A stretch of DNA of 64,000 bases, from assembly GCF_002407605.1 (NCBI RefSeq), contig NZ_NXGV01000006.1:63124-127123 (forward strand). Direction: 5' to 3'. The notes beneath the pieces are model-generated. The model made no database searches. It saw only the letters and a program-made list of their open reading frames with translations, and had not been told where the DNA came from. Of the stretch, positions 47,418 to 55,932 are shown in pieces. Position 1 is the first letter of the stretch, and each line of letters starts with the position of its first letter. The position numbers were made by a program, and so were the translations under genes. The DNA is from Marinobacter sp. ANT_B65. GTDB lineage: Bacteria > Pseudomonadota > Gammaproteobacteria > Pseudomonadales > Oleiphilaceae.

Positions 47418-49016
47418 ATGATCCTTCTCGATTGCACGTTAAGAGACGGTGGTTACTACAATGCCTGGGACTTCCACCCCACTATGGTTCAGTCATATCT
47501 GGCTGCTATGCAGGCAGCAGGAGTCGATGTCGTTGAGCTGGGTTTCCGCTCGCTGAAGACCAATGGATTCAAAGGCGCCTTTGCCTATAGCACTGATGAG
47601 TTTCTTTACTCACTGAGCATCCCGCCAGGCATGAAAGTCTGCGTCATGGTAAATGCCTGTGAGCTTGTATCGCCTGATTTGTCTCTGGAAAATCTGTCGA
47701 CACTGTTTCCTTGTGGAGCCGACGACTCACCAGTTGGTTTGGTCAGAATCGCCTGTCACGCGCATGAGTTTGAAAAAGTCCTGCCTGCTTCGCGCTGGCT
47801 GCAGGAGCATGGATACAGGGTCGGATTCAATCTCATGCAAGTTGCCGATAAACCACACAACGAGATCATACAACTGGTACAGCAGGCCAATGATTTCCCC
47901 ATCGACGTTCTCTACGTTGCCGACAGCCTGGGAAGCATGAGCCCGGACGAGACCCGGAACCTGGTCGAATCAGTCAGAGACGGATGGCAGGGAGCCATAG
48001 GCATTCACACTCACGACAACCAGGGGCTTGCGCTGCAAAACTCCCTTGCTGCAGCAGAGGCAGGTGCAACCTGGGTTGACGCAACCGTGACCGGAATGGG
48101 GCGGGGCCCGGGCAATGCAAAAATGGAAGAACTTCTCATTGCCATAGCAGACGAGCTGCCAGAACAGCCGAACCTGATACCTCTTCTGGCCCTGATCCGC
48201 AGACACTTCCAGCCAATGAAAGAGCATTATGGCTGGGGCACGAACCCCTATTACTATCTGGCGGGAAAGTACGGGATCCACCCGACATACATCCAGTCCA
48301 TGCTGACAGACTCACGATACACAGAAGAAGACCTGCTTGCAGTTATTGACCGGCTGCGAGTAGAAGGAGGCAAAAAATTCAGCCTCGACACTCTTGATGC
48401 CGCTCGCCATTTTTATAAGACGGAAACGACGGGGTCCTGGAACCCCGTCGAGCTATTCAAAGACAAAACCATTCTTTTGCTTGGAACCGGGCCCAGCGTG
48501 CGGCAATACAGCAAGGCGCTTGAGAGTTACATTGAACGCCACCGCCCCGTTGTTGCAGCATTGAACGCACAGCAGGATATTCCGGCGGCACTGATTGATG
48601 TAAGGATTGCATGCCACCCAATGCGCCTCCTCGCAGATTGCGACGAACACGCACGCCTGCCGCAACCTCTGATCACCCCTGCATCCATGTTACCGCCCGA
48701 GGTAAAGCGGGCTCTGGGCAACAAGTCCATTCTCGACTATGGTCTCAGCGTCGAGGCAGATACCTTCAGGTTTTCTTCAGAAAGCTGCGCCGTACCCTCA
48801 TCTCTGGTTGCCGCATACGCACTCGCCGCAATTGCCAGCGGTGGCGCATCGCAGATTCTCATGGCCGGATTTGACGGCTATGACTCTGACGATCCCCGGT
48901 CTATCGAGATGAATCAGATCATTAATGCATACTACAACTCCGGGGGAGCAACACCGCTAATGGCCGTCACGCCGACGCGCTACCGACTCCCCATTCAGTC
49001 CATCTATTCACTCTGA
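47418..49016 (+). CDS. DmpG/HMGL-like pyruvate aldolase fused to a Maf/DUF115-like domain
   Basis: A 532 aa two-domain protein. Residues 1-265 are a DRE-TIM metallo-aldolase like 4-hydroxy-2-oxovalerate aldolase: DCTLRDGG (5-12), metal-ligand pair HTH (197-199) and GMGRGPGNAKMEE (226-238) are all intact. Residues about 345-532 form a second Rossmann-like domain with LLLGTGPSV (354-362), SSLVAAYALAAIASGGA and LMAGFDGYDSDD. This recalls DUF115/Maf motility-accessory and sialyltransferase-like folds. DmpG-type enzymes cleave or make 4-hydroxy-2-oxoacids from pyruvate and an aldehyde. With the following KdsB-like and HAD genes, making an ulosonic acid is a reasonable inference, not shown. No ribosome site better than GGA precedes the ATG. 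Confidence 0.78.
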   Translation: MILLDCTLRDGGYYNAWDFHPTMVQSYLAAMQAAGVDVVELGFRSLKTNGFKGAFAYSTDEFLYSLSIPPGMKVCVMVNACELVSPDLSLENLSTLFPCGADDSPVGLVRIACHAHEFEKVLPASRWLQEHGYRVGFNLMQVADKPHNEIIQLVQQANDFPIDVLYVADSLGSMSPDETRNLVESVRDGWQGAIGIHTHDNQGLALQNSLAAAEAGATWVDATVTGMGRGPGNAKMEELLIAIADELPEQPNLIPLLALIRRHFQPMKEHYGWGTNPYYYLAGKYGIHPTYIQSMLTDSRYTEEDLLAVIDRLRVEGGKKFSLDTLDAARHFYKTETTGSWNPVELFKDKTILLLGTGPSVRQYSKALESYIERHRPVVAALNAQQDIPAALIDVRIACHPMRLLADCDEHARLPQPLITPASMLPPEVKRALGNKSILDYGLSVEADTFRFSSESCAVPSSLVAAYALAAIASGGASQILMAGFDGYDSDDPRSIEMNQIINAYYNSGGATPLMAVTPTRYRLPIQSIYSL

Positions 49017-49023
49017 GGCATCC

Positions 49024-49761
49024 ATGAGAAGCGTCGTACTGATTCCCGCTCGCTATGCGTCGTCCAGATACCCTGGCAAACCTCTCGTCAACCTGATCAA
49101 CAAGCCAATGATTATCTGGGTTGCGGAACTCTCAGCCCGTGCTGTCGGCCGCGAACACGTCTACGTGGCCACGGATGACGACCGTATTGCCAATGTCGCG
49201 AAAGCGGCCGGTTTTCAGACTGTAATGACCAGTCCGGAAGCTCTGACAGGTACCGACCGGCTTGCAGAAGCTGCGGAGCAGATCGATGCGGACATATTTA
49301 TCAATGTCCAGGGAGATGAGCCATTGGTCATGCCAGAAGATATCCTGAGAGTCCGGGACGCAAAGCTGGCCGACATGGACTCGGTTATAAACGGGTTTAG
49401 CTGGGTATCCGGGCAGGAAGATGTTCACAGCGTTAATATCCCTAAGGTCATTACCACCGAAGACAATCAGCTCGTTTACATGTCCAGACTGGCCCTGCCC
49501 GGTTTTAAAGATCCGGAAAATGCACCACAAGCCTACAAAAAACAGGTATGTATTTACGGTTTCAGTAAACCTCAACTGGCAGCATTCAGACGGTTTGGGC
49601 GGAAAAGCCTGCTGGAGAAGTCCGAGGACATAGAAATCCTGCGTTTCCTCGAACTCGGAGTGCCAATAAAGATGATAGAAACTCACCCGGGCAGCCTCGC
49701 TGTCGACGTTCCGGAAGATGTACCTGGTGTAGAGGCGGCACTAAGGAAGCGGCTCTCATGA
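49024..49761 (+). CDS. KdsB-family cytidylyltransferase paralogue (CMP-ulosonate synthetase)
   Basis: A 245 aa protein of the 3-deoxy-manno-octulosonate cytidylyltransferase family. Motifs are VVLIPARYASSRYPGKPL (4-21), VYVATDDDRIANVAKAAG, GTDRLAEAA (about 76-84) and VQGDEPLVMPEDI. Canonical KdsB has a His-x-SGTDR context; here the segment reads EALTGTDR, so substrate contacts may differ. It starts 7 bases after the aldolase gene, with GAGG as ribosome site, and overlaps the HAD gene as ATGA. It could be the only kdsB of the genome or a dedicated paralogue for another ulosonic acid. Confidence 0.83.
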   Translation: MRSVVLIPARYASSRYPGKPLVNLINKPMIIWVAELSARAVGREHVYVATDDDRIANVAKAAGFQTVMTSPEALTGTDRLAEAAEQIDADIFINVQGDEPLVMPEDILRVRDAKLADMDSVINGFSWVSGQEDVHSVNIPKVITTEDNQLVYMSRLALPGFKDPENAPQAYKKQVCIYGFSKPQLAAFRRFGRKSLLEKSEDIEILRFLELGVPIKMIETHPGSLAVDVPEDVPGVEAALRKRLS

Positions 49762-50405
49762 TTCGTGGAAAATCGGAATACCGGACTCTGATTTTTGACT
49801 GTGACGGGGTGGTTCTGGATTCCAACCATCTCAAGACTGACGCCTTCTTCAAGGCTGCTCTTCCCTATGGCCAGGATCTGGCTTGTGCGCTCGTGGATTA
49901 TCACCGTAACAATGGCGGCATCTCCCGGTATCGCAAGTTTGACTATTTCCTCAGCCATCTGGTTCCCGAGGGAGCCAGAGGTCCCTCCCGCGAAGAGCTC
50001 CTGGCAGAGTATGCGAAGCTGGTATTCAACGGATTATTGTCATGCGAGGTTGTTCCCGGCCTGGACCAGCTAAAAGCATCCATGCCTGATTGCCGGTGGC
50101 TGATTGTCTCAGGAAGTGACCAGGACGAACTCAGGACAGTTTTCGGGAAGCGACAACTCGCCCCCCTTTTTGAAGGAGGAATATTTGGCAGCCCGGATAG
50201 CAAAGATCAGATCCTTGCCCGCGAGATGTCCAGAGGAAACATTCTCCAGCCAGCACTCTTTCTGGGTGATAGCCGTTATGATCATGAGGCTGCCAGAAAC
50301 GCGGGTCTGGACTTTGTTTTTATCAACCAATGGACAGAATTCAGCGAGTGGCGGAATTACTGTCGCCTGAACAACATCGCGGCTCACCCGGCCTTGCCCT
50401 GGTAA
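49758..50405 (+). CDS. HAD-superfamily phosphatase of the ulosonate-type operon
   Basis: A 215 aa HAD hydrolase of subfamily IA. Motif I is FDCDGVVLDSN (13-23, nucleophile Asp14 with acid/base Asp16), motif II Ser in IVSGSDQDE, motif III Lys in SPDSKDQIL and motif IV GDSRYDHEAA. A helical cap lies between about 24 and 95. Translationally coupled to the KdsB-like gene, it is placed like KdsC or NeuB-pathway phosphatases and may remove phosphate from an ulosonate-phosphate or its aldose precursor. Its 3' end overlaps kdkA by 22 bases. Confidence 0.82.
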   Translation: MIRGKSEYRTLIFDCDGVVLDSNHLKTDAFFKAALPYGQDLACALVDYHRNNGGISRYRKFDYFLSHLVPEGARGPSREELLAEYAKLVFNGLLSCEVVPGLDQLKASMPDCRWLIVSGSDQDELRTVFGKRQLAPLFEGGIFGSPDSKDQILAREMSRGNILQPALFLGDSRYDHEAARNAGLDFVFINQWTEFSEWRNYCRLNNIAAHPALPW

Positions 50406-51115
50406 CCCTCTTTCAGCCCAACCCAGCGGTCTTCCAGACCTCCCGCATTCTCACGGGGCCAGCTCAGGCGCTCCAGAGAGCGATGAAGCCTTGCCAGATT
50501 TGCAGCTTTCCAGGAAGCAGCCCGGTTTGATTTTTCCCTGATCTCCCCCTTGTCAAAATCGATAAGATAAAAGCCGTCGTCCCGAACCAGAATATTGAAA
50601 CAATTCAGGTCGGCATGACATACGCCGGCATCATGGAACCGGCGAAGAATCCCACCAAGGGACCGCCACCGATTTAAGGAAAGATCACCGATACGGTCGG
50701 CCAGCGGTGCAGAATCCTTCAACCTCTCAAGAAGGATTGCCCCCTGATAAAAGGTAGAAGCCGTCTTCCTGTAACCTGCTGCAATGGGCCGGGGAACGGG
50801 GAAACCATCATCGTGCAGTTTCAGCAGGAGCCGGAATTCCGCAAACGAACGAACTCGTTTTTCACCAAGATAGAGGTAATTGGATCTGGAGATTCGTGCA
50901 ACAAGCCCTCCTCGCAAGTACTTTCGCAAGACTGCCGACATGTCCGCCGTCTCAACAAACCACGCCCCTCCACGACCGCCGCTGGTGACGGGCTTCGCGG
51001 CCACACCCCAGGCATCCGGATCAAACCATGCCGGAGTAACAATGGCCCCATAGTCCTCACGGGCTATAGAGACAAAGTCATGCTCTCGCGAAATACACAC
51101 ACCGTCGACCATCAT
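50384..51115 (-). CDS. kdkA: 3-deoxy-D-manno-octulosonic acid kinase (KdkA)
   Basis: A 243 aa kinase-fold protein phosphorylating Kdo in the inner core. The glycine-rich loop region is GGRGGAWFV, the catalytic loop is HDAGVCHADLNCFNILV (about 160-176), and the metal site is LIDFDKGEIR. These match KdkA/WaaP-type LPS kinases. Two Met codons start the frame (51115 and 51112); GAGAG lies just upstream. It is a lone minus-strand gene between the HAD and GT9 genes. Kdo phosphorylation is typical of Haemophilus and Vibrio-like cores. Confidence 0.86.
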   Translation of the reverse strand: MMVDGVCISREHDFVSIAREDYGAIVTPAWFDPDAWGVAAKPVTSGGRGGAWFVETADMSAVLRKYLRGGLVARISRSNYLYLGEKRVRSFAEFRLLLKLHDDGFPVPRPIAAGYRKTASTFYQGAILLERLKDSAPLADRIGDLSLNRWRSLGGILRRFHDAGVCHADLNCFNILVRDDGFYLIDFDKGEIREKSNRAASWKAANLARLHRSLERLSWPRENAGGLEDRWVGLKEGYQGKAG

Positions 51116-51275
51116 AACTCTCGTTAAATTAATGAAATTGCGCTCAACCGCTCCGAACGATCTGAGACGATTTTCGCTGAGTCAGTTAGAATACTCCAAA
51201 GTTTATCAGTGATCGCAAGCAATGCTCCATGGAAGGCAATAACGGCTTAATGAAACCCAACAGGACTTCGGTTTA

Positions 51276-52322
51276 ATGAAATCAGTCTGCATTCTTCGCC
51301 TGTCTGCGATAGGCGATGTCACTCATGTCGTGCCCGTTGTTCTCAGCCTTCAAGAGCAATGTCCGGGCATCCATATCACCTGGATTATCGGTAAAATCGA
51401 GTCACGCCTGATCGGTGACCTTCCCGGTGTCGAATTTATTGTATTCGACAAAAAGAGTGGCTGGCGCGGCTACGCTGAATTCTGGAAAAATATGAGGGGG
51501 CGCAGATTTGATGCTCTGCTGCACATGCAGGTTGCTCTCAGGGCAAACCTTGTTTCTGCCTGTATCCGCGCAAAAATCCGGGTGGGTTATGACAAAGCAC
51601 GGAGCAAGGACCTGCATGGATTATTTGTTAACCGCCGGATTCCTGCCGCCACCAGACAGCATGTCCGGGACTGCCTTGCGAGTTTTCTGACACCTCTTGG
51701 CCTCAAACCCGCGCCGGCAAAATGGTTGATACCTGTTTCTGACTCCGACCGGAGCTTCGCATCAGCTTATCTGAGACAGGATCGCCGGAACCTGATTATC
51801 AGCCCCTGTGCCAGCCATATACTTCGCAACTGGTCACCAGATCGTTACGCGCTTCTGGCCGACCATGCAATCAGGCAACATGGAATGAACGTCATTCTGG
51901 TTGGCAGCCCTGCGACTTTCGAAATAGATTTTTGCAATTCCATTGCCAGTCAGATGCAGGAACCTGCCATTAACATCTGTGGTAAGGACACCCTCAAACA
52001 GCTGACGGCTTTAATGGCCGCCGCTGACCTTGTAGTTGCCCCGGATACAGGGCCCGCCCACATCGCCAGCGCAGTGGGCACCGACGTCATTGGTCTTTAT
52101 GCTGCGAGCAACCCGCATCGTTCCGGCCCATACAACTCATTACCATGGTGCGTTGATCACTACGATGAAGCACTGGAGATCTATACCGGAAAGAACACTG
52201 AATCAGCCCGCTGGGGAGCAAAAGCAGAATTTGAAGGCGCCATGGATCTGATCTCGGCGGATGAAGTCTGTGCAAAGCTTGACGAGTGGATAGCCCAGCG
52301 GAGCTGCGGAAACATCCAATGA
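51276..52322 (+). CDS. Heptosyltransferase-family (GT9) glycosyltransferase
   Basis: A 348 aa GT9 enzyme of the LPS heptosyltransferase I/II family. The N-terminal motif CILRLSAIGDVTHVVPVVLSLQ begins at residue 5; ISPCASHILRNWSPDRYALL and the donor-binding APDTGPAHIASAVGTDVIGLY follow. It should add heptose to the Kdo or heptose of the inner core. I cannot separate WaaC, WaaF or WaaQ function by eye. It is the only GT9 gene in the window, so other heptosyltransferases, if any, lie elsewhere. Its stop overlaps the ligase start as ATGA. Confidence 0.86.
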   Translation: MKSVCILRLSAIGDVTHVVPVVLSLQEQCPGIHITWIIGKIESRLIGDLPGVEFIVFDKKSGWRGYAEFWKNMRGRRFDALLHMQVALRANLVSACIRAKIRVGYDKARSKDLHGLFVNRRIPAATRQHVRDCLASFLTPLGLKPAPAKWLIPVSDSDRSFASAYLRQDRRNLIISPCASHILRNWSPDRYALLADHAIRQHGMNVILVGSPATFEIDFCNSIASQMQEPAINICGKDTLKQLTALMAAADLVVAPDTGPAHIASAVGTDVIGLYAASNPHRSGPYNSLPWCVDHYDEALEIYTGKNTESARWGAKAEFEGAMDLISADEVCAKLDEWIAQRSCGNIQ

Positions 52323-53707
52323 CCAGCGTCGCGCCGACATCAACATTCAGGGCCTGGCTGTCCCTGAAGAGCCGCGCCGAAATGCTGTTCATCGCAGCCC
52401 TTGTGACCTATATATTCTGCTACCTCCCGGTCCTGGCAGCATACAGAGGCGCAGAGAGTGTAATGATTCTGACCTTTATCTGGCTGGTTTTCATTTCAGG
52501 CAGAAAAACAGGTTTGAGATCCCGTGTTATCCATGATCCTCTGTTCCTCTCATGCACAGTGATGCTGGGATTCCTCGGTCTTGCAAGGCTATGGTATTCC
52601 TACACTTTACCGCCGGGCATCGATCCGGGAATTCGTGAAACACGGTATTTCCTGAAGCCGGCAATGGTATTTCTCGTCGCCTTAGGTATGGGAGTGCTTG
52701 CGCGTCCTTATCGCTGGCACCTTCTGCTACTGAGTATGTCAGGGCTTGCTACCTACTTACTGACAACCGTTGGAACTGGCTACTGGACTCAAGCCTGGGA
52801 AGGAAAACGGACGGACTTTGGCATTCACAATGCCCAGCACACCGCCATGTTCCTGGGAACAGCCTTGATAGCCATGGTTTGTTTCACATCCCGGCTCGTT
52901 AAAACCTGCCCACCTCGTGGGCTCCGTACAGTGGCATTAGCTCTTGTTGTTATCACGTTTGCCATAGCGGCTTTCGTGTTTATCAGCACCCAGACTCGCG
53001 CAGCCTGGCTCGGCATCCTCACAGGCGGCACTATTGGCGTCGCAACCACTGCATGCCTCATATGGAAGAAAAAAGACTCTGCCCATGACCAGCGGAACAG
53101 TAAACCTGTTTTTATTCTGGTCTTATTGCTCTTGTTTGGCACCGTGCTTGCCAGCCTGAGCACTTCAGAACGGATTAAAGAATCCTATAACAGTCAAACG
53201 CTTTCTCTGGGTCAATACATCACCCTGGATAGCTCCCCTCCTGACCCACAGACCAGCCATGGTATTCGGCTACTGTCCTGGCGAGTCGCTCTGGAATGGT
53301 TGAAAGAACGCCCGCTGGTGGGTTGGGGGCCGGGCAGTGTCAAAGACCTGATTGACCAGTCCAGCTTTTTCTCAGACGGGTTCAAGCACAACTTTGGCCA
53401 TATGCACAATTCGTTGGTTGAAAGCCTCGTCGCGAACGGATTGACAGGGACGTCAATTCTGCTGTCCATGATAATTTGGCTGGGCATAGCGACATTTATC
53501 GCCCATCGAAGAGGCCGGATGCCCGACGATGTTTTCATTTTCGCTCTCAGTTTTTTCGGATTCTGGACCCTCATAAACCTCTTTGAATCATACGTCCTTT
53601 ACACCACAGGGCATTATATCAATGCCGTATTCGGTGGATTCATATACTCGTTCTATCTTCAACCGCAAGACGAGGAAGCCAGCAACCTGATGGGCTGTCA
53701 CAATTGA
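52319..53707 (+). CDS. waaL: O-antigen ligase (WaaL-type)
   Basis: A 462 aa polytopic membrane protein (about 12 hydrophobic segments) of the WaaL/Wzy ligase family. It joins O-chain from undecaprenyl-diphosphate to lipid A-core in the periplasm. STQTRAAWLG (224-232) begins the region before the large periplasmic loop. The loop has RLLSWRVALEWLKERPLVGW (catalytic Arg region) and WGPGS, followed by the HN motif in MHNSLVESLVANGLTG (His363). The start at 52319 overlaps the GT9 stop; an upstream Met is inside that gene. Confidence 0.86.
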   Translation: MTSVAPTSTFRAWLSLKSRAEMLFIAALVTYIFCYLPVLAAYRGAESVMILTFIWLVFISGRKTGLRSRVIHDPLFLSCTVMLGFLGLARLWYSYTLPPGIDPGIRETRYFLKPAMVFLVALGMGVLARPYRWHLLLLSMSGLATYLLTTVGTGYWTQAWEGKRTDFGIHNAQHTAMFLGTALIAMVCFTSRLVKTCPPRGLRTVALALVVITFAIAAFVFISTQTRAAWLGILTGGTIGVATTACLIWKKKDSAHDQRNSKPVFILVLLLLFGTVLASLSTSERIKESYNSQTLSLGQYITLDSSPPDPQTSHGIRLLSWRVALEWLKERPLVGWGPGSVKDLIDQSSFFSDGFKHNFGHMHNSLVESLVANGLTGTSILLSMIIWLGIATFIAHRRGRMPDDVFIFALSFFGFWTLINLFESYVLYTTGHYINAVFGGFIYSFYLQPQDEEASNLMGCHN

Positions 53708-53816
53708 CTCAGGGTAATCAATACACTTAAATCGTATCTCTAGTATGCTTGCGGCCGCTACCCGATCACGATCATCTGTAGGTCTATCTATTCATTCTAT
53801 CTGCGAGGAAAACCAC

Positions 53817-54752
53817 ATGGCTGACACACCTCAGGTGGCAGCATGCTGTGACGAAAACTACGCAACCTATGCAACAGTGATGATGCTTTCAGCGCTCCAT
53901 TCCTGCCAGGGCAGCATTGATTTCCACCTCATCAATTGCGGGATCAGTCCGCACACCGTTGACGCGATGCAACAATGCATCGAAGATCACGGCGGCACTC
54001 TCATGGTTTATCAGCCAGATGACTCGTTGTACGAAGGGATTCCGGCAAGCAGATACGGAATTGCAACTTACCAGCGCATTAACCTTCCGGAATATATCCC
54101 GAGTCATATAAAAAAAATTATATATATCGACTCAGACACTCTGGTACTGAATGACCTGTCCGATCTTTGGCTGACCAATATGGAAGGCCAGCCTGTCGCA
54201 GCGGTAGAAAACCTGTCACCCAAAGCATGTATTGGCATCGGTGTTGAAAGAAGTGACTACTTCAATGCAGGCATATTAGTGATGGATCTTGAACAATGGC
54301 GAGCAGAAAACATTCATCGTGATGTAACAGAATATGCCCGTGAGCACGCGGGCAAACTTCAGTTTCACGACCAGTGCAGCCTGAACGCTGTGCTGCAAGG
54401 CCGCTGGACGAGGCTGCCAGTGCGCTGGAACATGCAGTCTGATATTTACAAGGTGGCGACCAAGTATGCTGATGGTTGCAGCTACTCCGTAGAAGAGCTT
54501 GAAGCAGCTATTCTGACTCCAAGCATTGTTCATTTTACGGGCAAAAAGAAACCCTGGAAAATTGTCTGTTTTCACCCATTTAAGGATTACTATCGGTTGT
54601 TTATCGGGAAGACACCCTGGGCTGATCAGCGCCCCCCTGACGATACCTTGCAGGCCCGGTGGACGTTTTTCACCGCATTTCGCCAGAACTGGAAATATTG
54701 GCGGCGCAAGAGTCAACTTTCAGAACGCTATCGGGTTAACCAAGTATTATGA
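53817..54752 (+). CDS. Glycosyltransferase family 8
   Basis: A 311 aa GT8 protein like WaaO/WaaJ/WaaR LPS transferases. The N-terminus AACCDENYATYATVMMLSAL carries the nucleotide-sugar site, and the metal-binding DxD is in IIYIDSDTLVL (about 99-109). DYFNAGILVMDLEQW and the C-terminal HFTGKKKPWK are family hallmarks. The start at 53817 has GAGGA 7 bases upstream. It is paired with a second GT8 gene (ATGA overlap). Likely a glucosyl or galactosyl transferase for outer core; donor unknown. The surrounding bases look AT-richer than the housekeeping genes. Confidence 0.9.
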   Translation: MADTPQVAACCDENYATYATVMMLSALHSCQGSIDFHLINCGISPHTVDAMQQCIEDHGGTLMVYQPDDSLYEGIPASRYGIATYQRINLPEYIPSHIKKIIYIDSDTLVLNDLSDLWLTNMEGQPVAAVENLSPKACIGIGVERSDYFNAGILVMDLEQWRAENIHRDVTEYAREHAGKLQFHDQCSLNAVLQGRWTRLPVRWNMQSDIYKVATKYADGCSYSVEELEAAILTPSIVHFTGKKKPWKIVCFHPFKDYYRLFIGKTPWADQRPPDDTLQARWTFFTAFRQNWKYWRRKSQLSERYRVNQVL

Positions 54753-55723
54753 GTAACTCAGAAATCAGAACAATCGCCACAGATCATGTCGGTATTGTGG
54801 CAAGCGCGGACGAGAACTATGCCCCCCACCTGGCAGTTCTGTTCACGTCTATCCTGAAAAACTGTCCAACTCCTCACCGGCTTCGACTGTTTTGTATCGA
54901 CGGAGGCATCCATCCTGAAACACAGAGCTGGATGCAGGAGGAGGTGAAAAGGGCTGGCGGCGAAAATATCGACTTTGTGCGCATCGACAGAACCAAATAC
55001 GACAATCTGCCTACGATCAAACACATAACTTCATCCGCCTACTACCGCATTTCAATCCCCGAGATTTTTGACAGCCAGGTTAAAAAAGTCATTTACCTGG
55101 ACTGCGACATGATCGTGAGGGGCAACATTATTGATCTGTGGTCTATTGATATAGACGGCTACCATATCGGCGCAGTGGAGAATTTGTCGGGCCATACTTA
55201 TCAGAAGCTTGGAATTCCCCAGAATGAATACTTCAACTCTGGAATGTTGCTGATAAACCTCGATCTATGGCGCCGGGACAAGATTCCCGAAAAGGTTTTC
55301 GCTTTCAAGCGGGATAACCCTCACCGCATCAGCACCAATGACCAATGCGCACTAAACGGCGTACTACACAAGTCATGGAAACACCTTGCCCTGACCTGGA
55401 ATCATCAGACTGGTCTTTATCGTCCGGATGAGCAGATATGGGCTTTTGCGGAGCAGGATGTCAACGACGCCCTTATCGACCCCAAAATCATTCACTATAT
55501 CGGGTGGGACAAGCCATGGCGAAAAGTCCGGTTCCACCCGCTTGCAGGCGAGTATGACCGCTATGCTGACCAGTTAACGCGTTCACCACGGGCGCAGCCT
55601 ACAGCAAAAGATTATTGGTCAGCGTATTGCTCTGTCTCTCGACTGAAAAAACTAAAAAGGAGGCAATACTGGCGGAAGTGGTATGCAAGCAAAGGGTTTT
55701 CGTTATACCCGGCCAAACCATAA
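54749..55723 (+). CDS. Glycosyltransferase family 8
   Basis: A second GT8 protein (324 aa), translationally coupled to the first. The nucleotide-sugar site is VGIVASADENYAPHLAVLF, DxD is DCD in VIYLDCDMIVRG (about 114-125), EYFNSGMLLINLDLW follows, and IHYIGWDKPWR ends the catalytic domain. A basic tail (RLKKLKRRQYWRKWY) probably associates with membrane. The two neighbours share the same layout and probably arose by duplication and divergence. Confidence 0.9.
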   Translation: MSNSEIRTIATDHVGIVASADENYAPHLAVLFTSILKNCPTPHRLRLFCIDGGIHPETQSWMQEEVKRAGGENIDFVRIDRTKYDNLPTIKHITSSAYYRISIPEIFDSQVKKVIYLDCDMIVRGNIIDLWSIDIDGYHIGAVENLSGHTYQKLGIPQNEYFNSGMLLINLDLWRRDKIPEKVFAFKRDNPHRISTNDQCALNGVLHKSWKHLALTWNHQTGLYRPDEQIWAFAEQDVNDALIDPKIIHYIGWDKPWRKVRFHPLAGEYDRYADQLTRSPRAQPTAKDYWSAYCSVSRLKKLKRRQYWRKWYASKGFSLYPAKP

Positions 55724-55932
55724 GGCTCAGCGTGTTGTGCAACAGCTGCCCGTGCATTGAGCATAATTCTGCAGGGCATGTTCCAGACAGGGATTGTCTG
55801 GCAAAGCTCGCGGCGCAATCGAATTGCCTGTGCGACTTTGTTGGGGCCATTCGCCCAAAAAGCATCGGCGACTAAAGAAAGTGACCGGCACAAAGTGGAG
55901 GGGGGAGCAGAGGATTAAATGCCCCCCGACAT
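55724..55932. other. Intergenic stretch between GT8 and the DUF6165-type gene
   Basis: These 209 bases separate converging genes. They hold a small dyad CCAGACA/TGTCTGG (55783-55801) and a GGGGGG/CCCCCC pair further on. No clear T-run terminator or convincing gene is visible. Confidence 0.5.

Noticed and set aside
55615..55875. Small plus-strand frame after the second GT8 gene
   Set aside because: It starts inside the GT8 gene in another frame, has no ribosome site and no recognisable motif.
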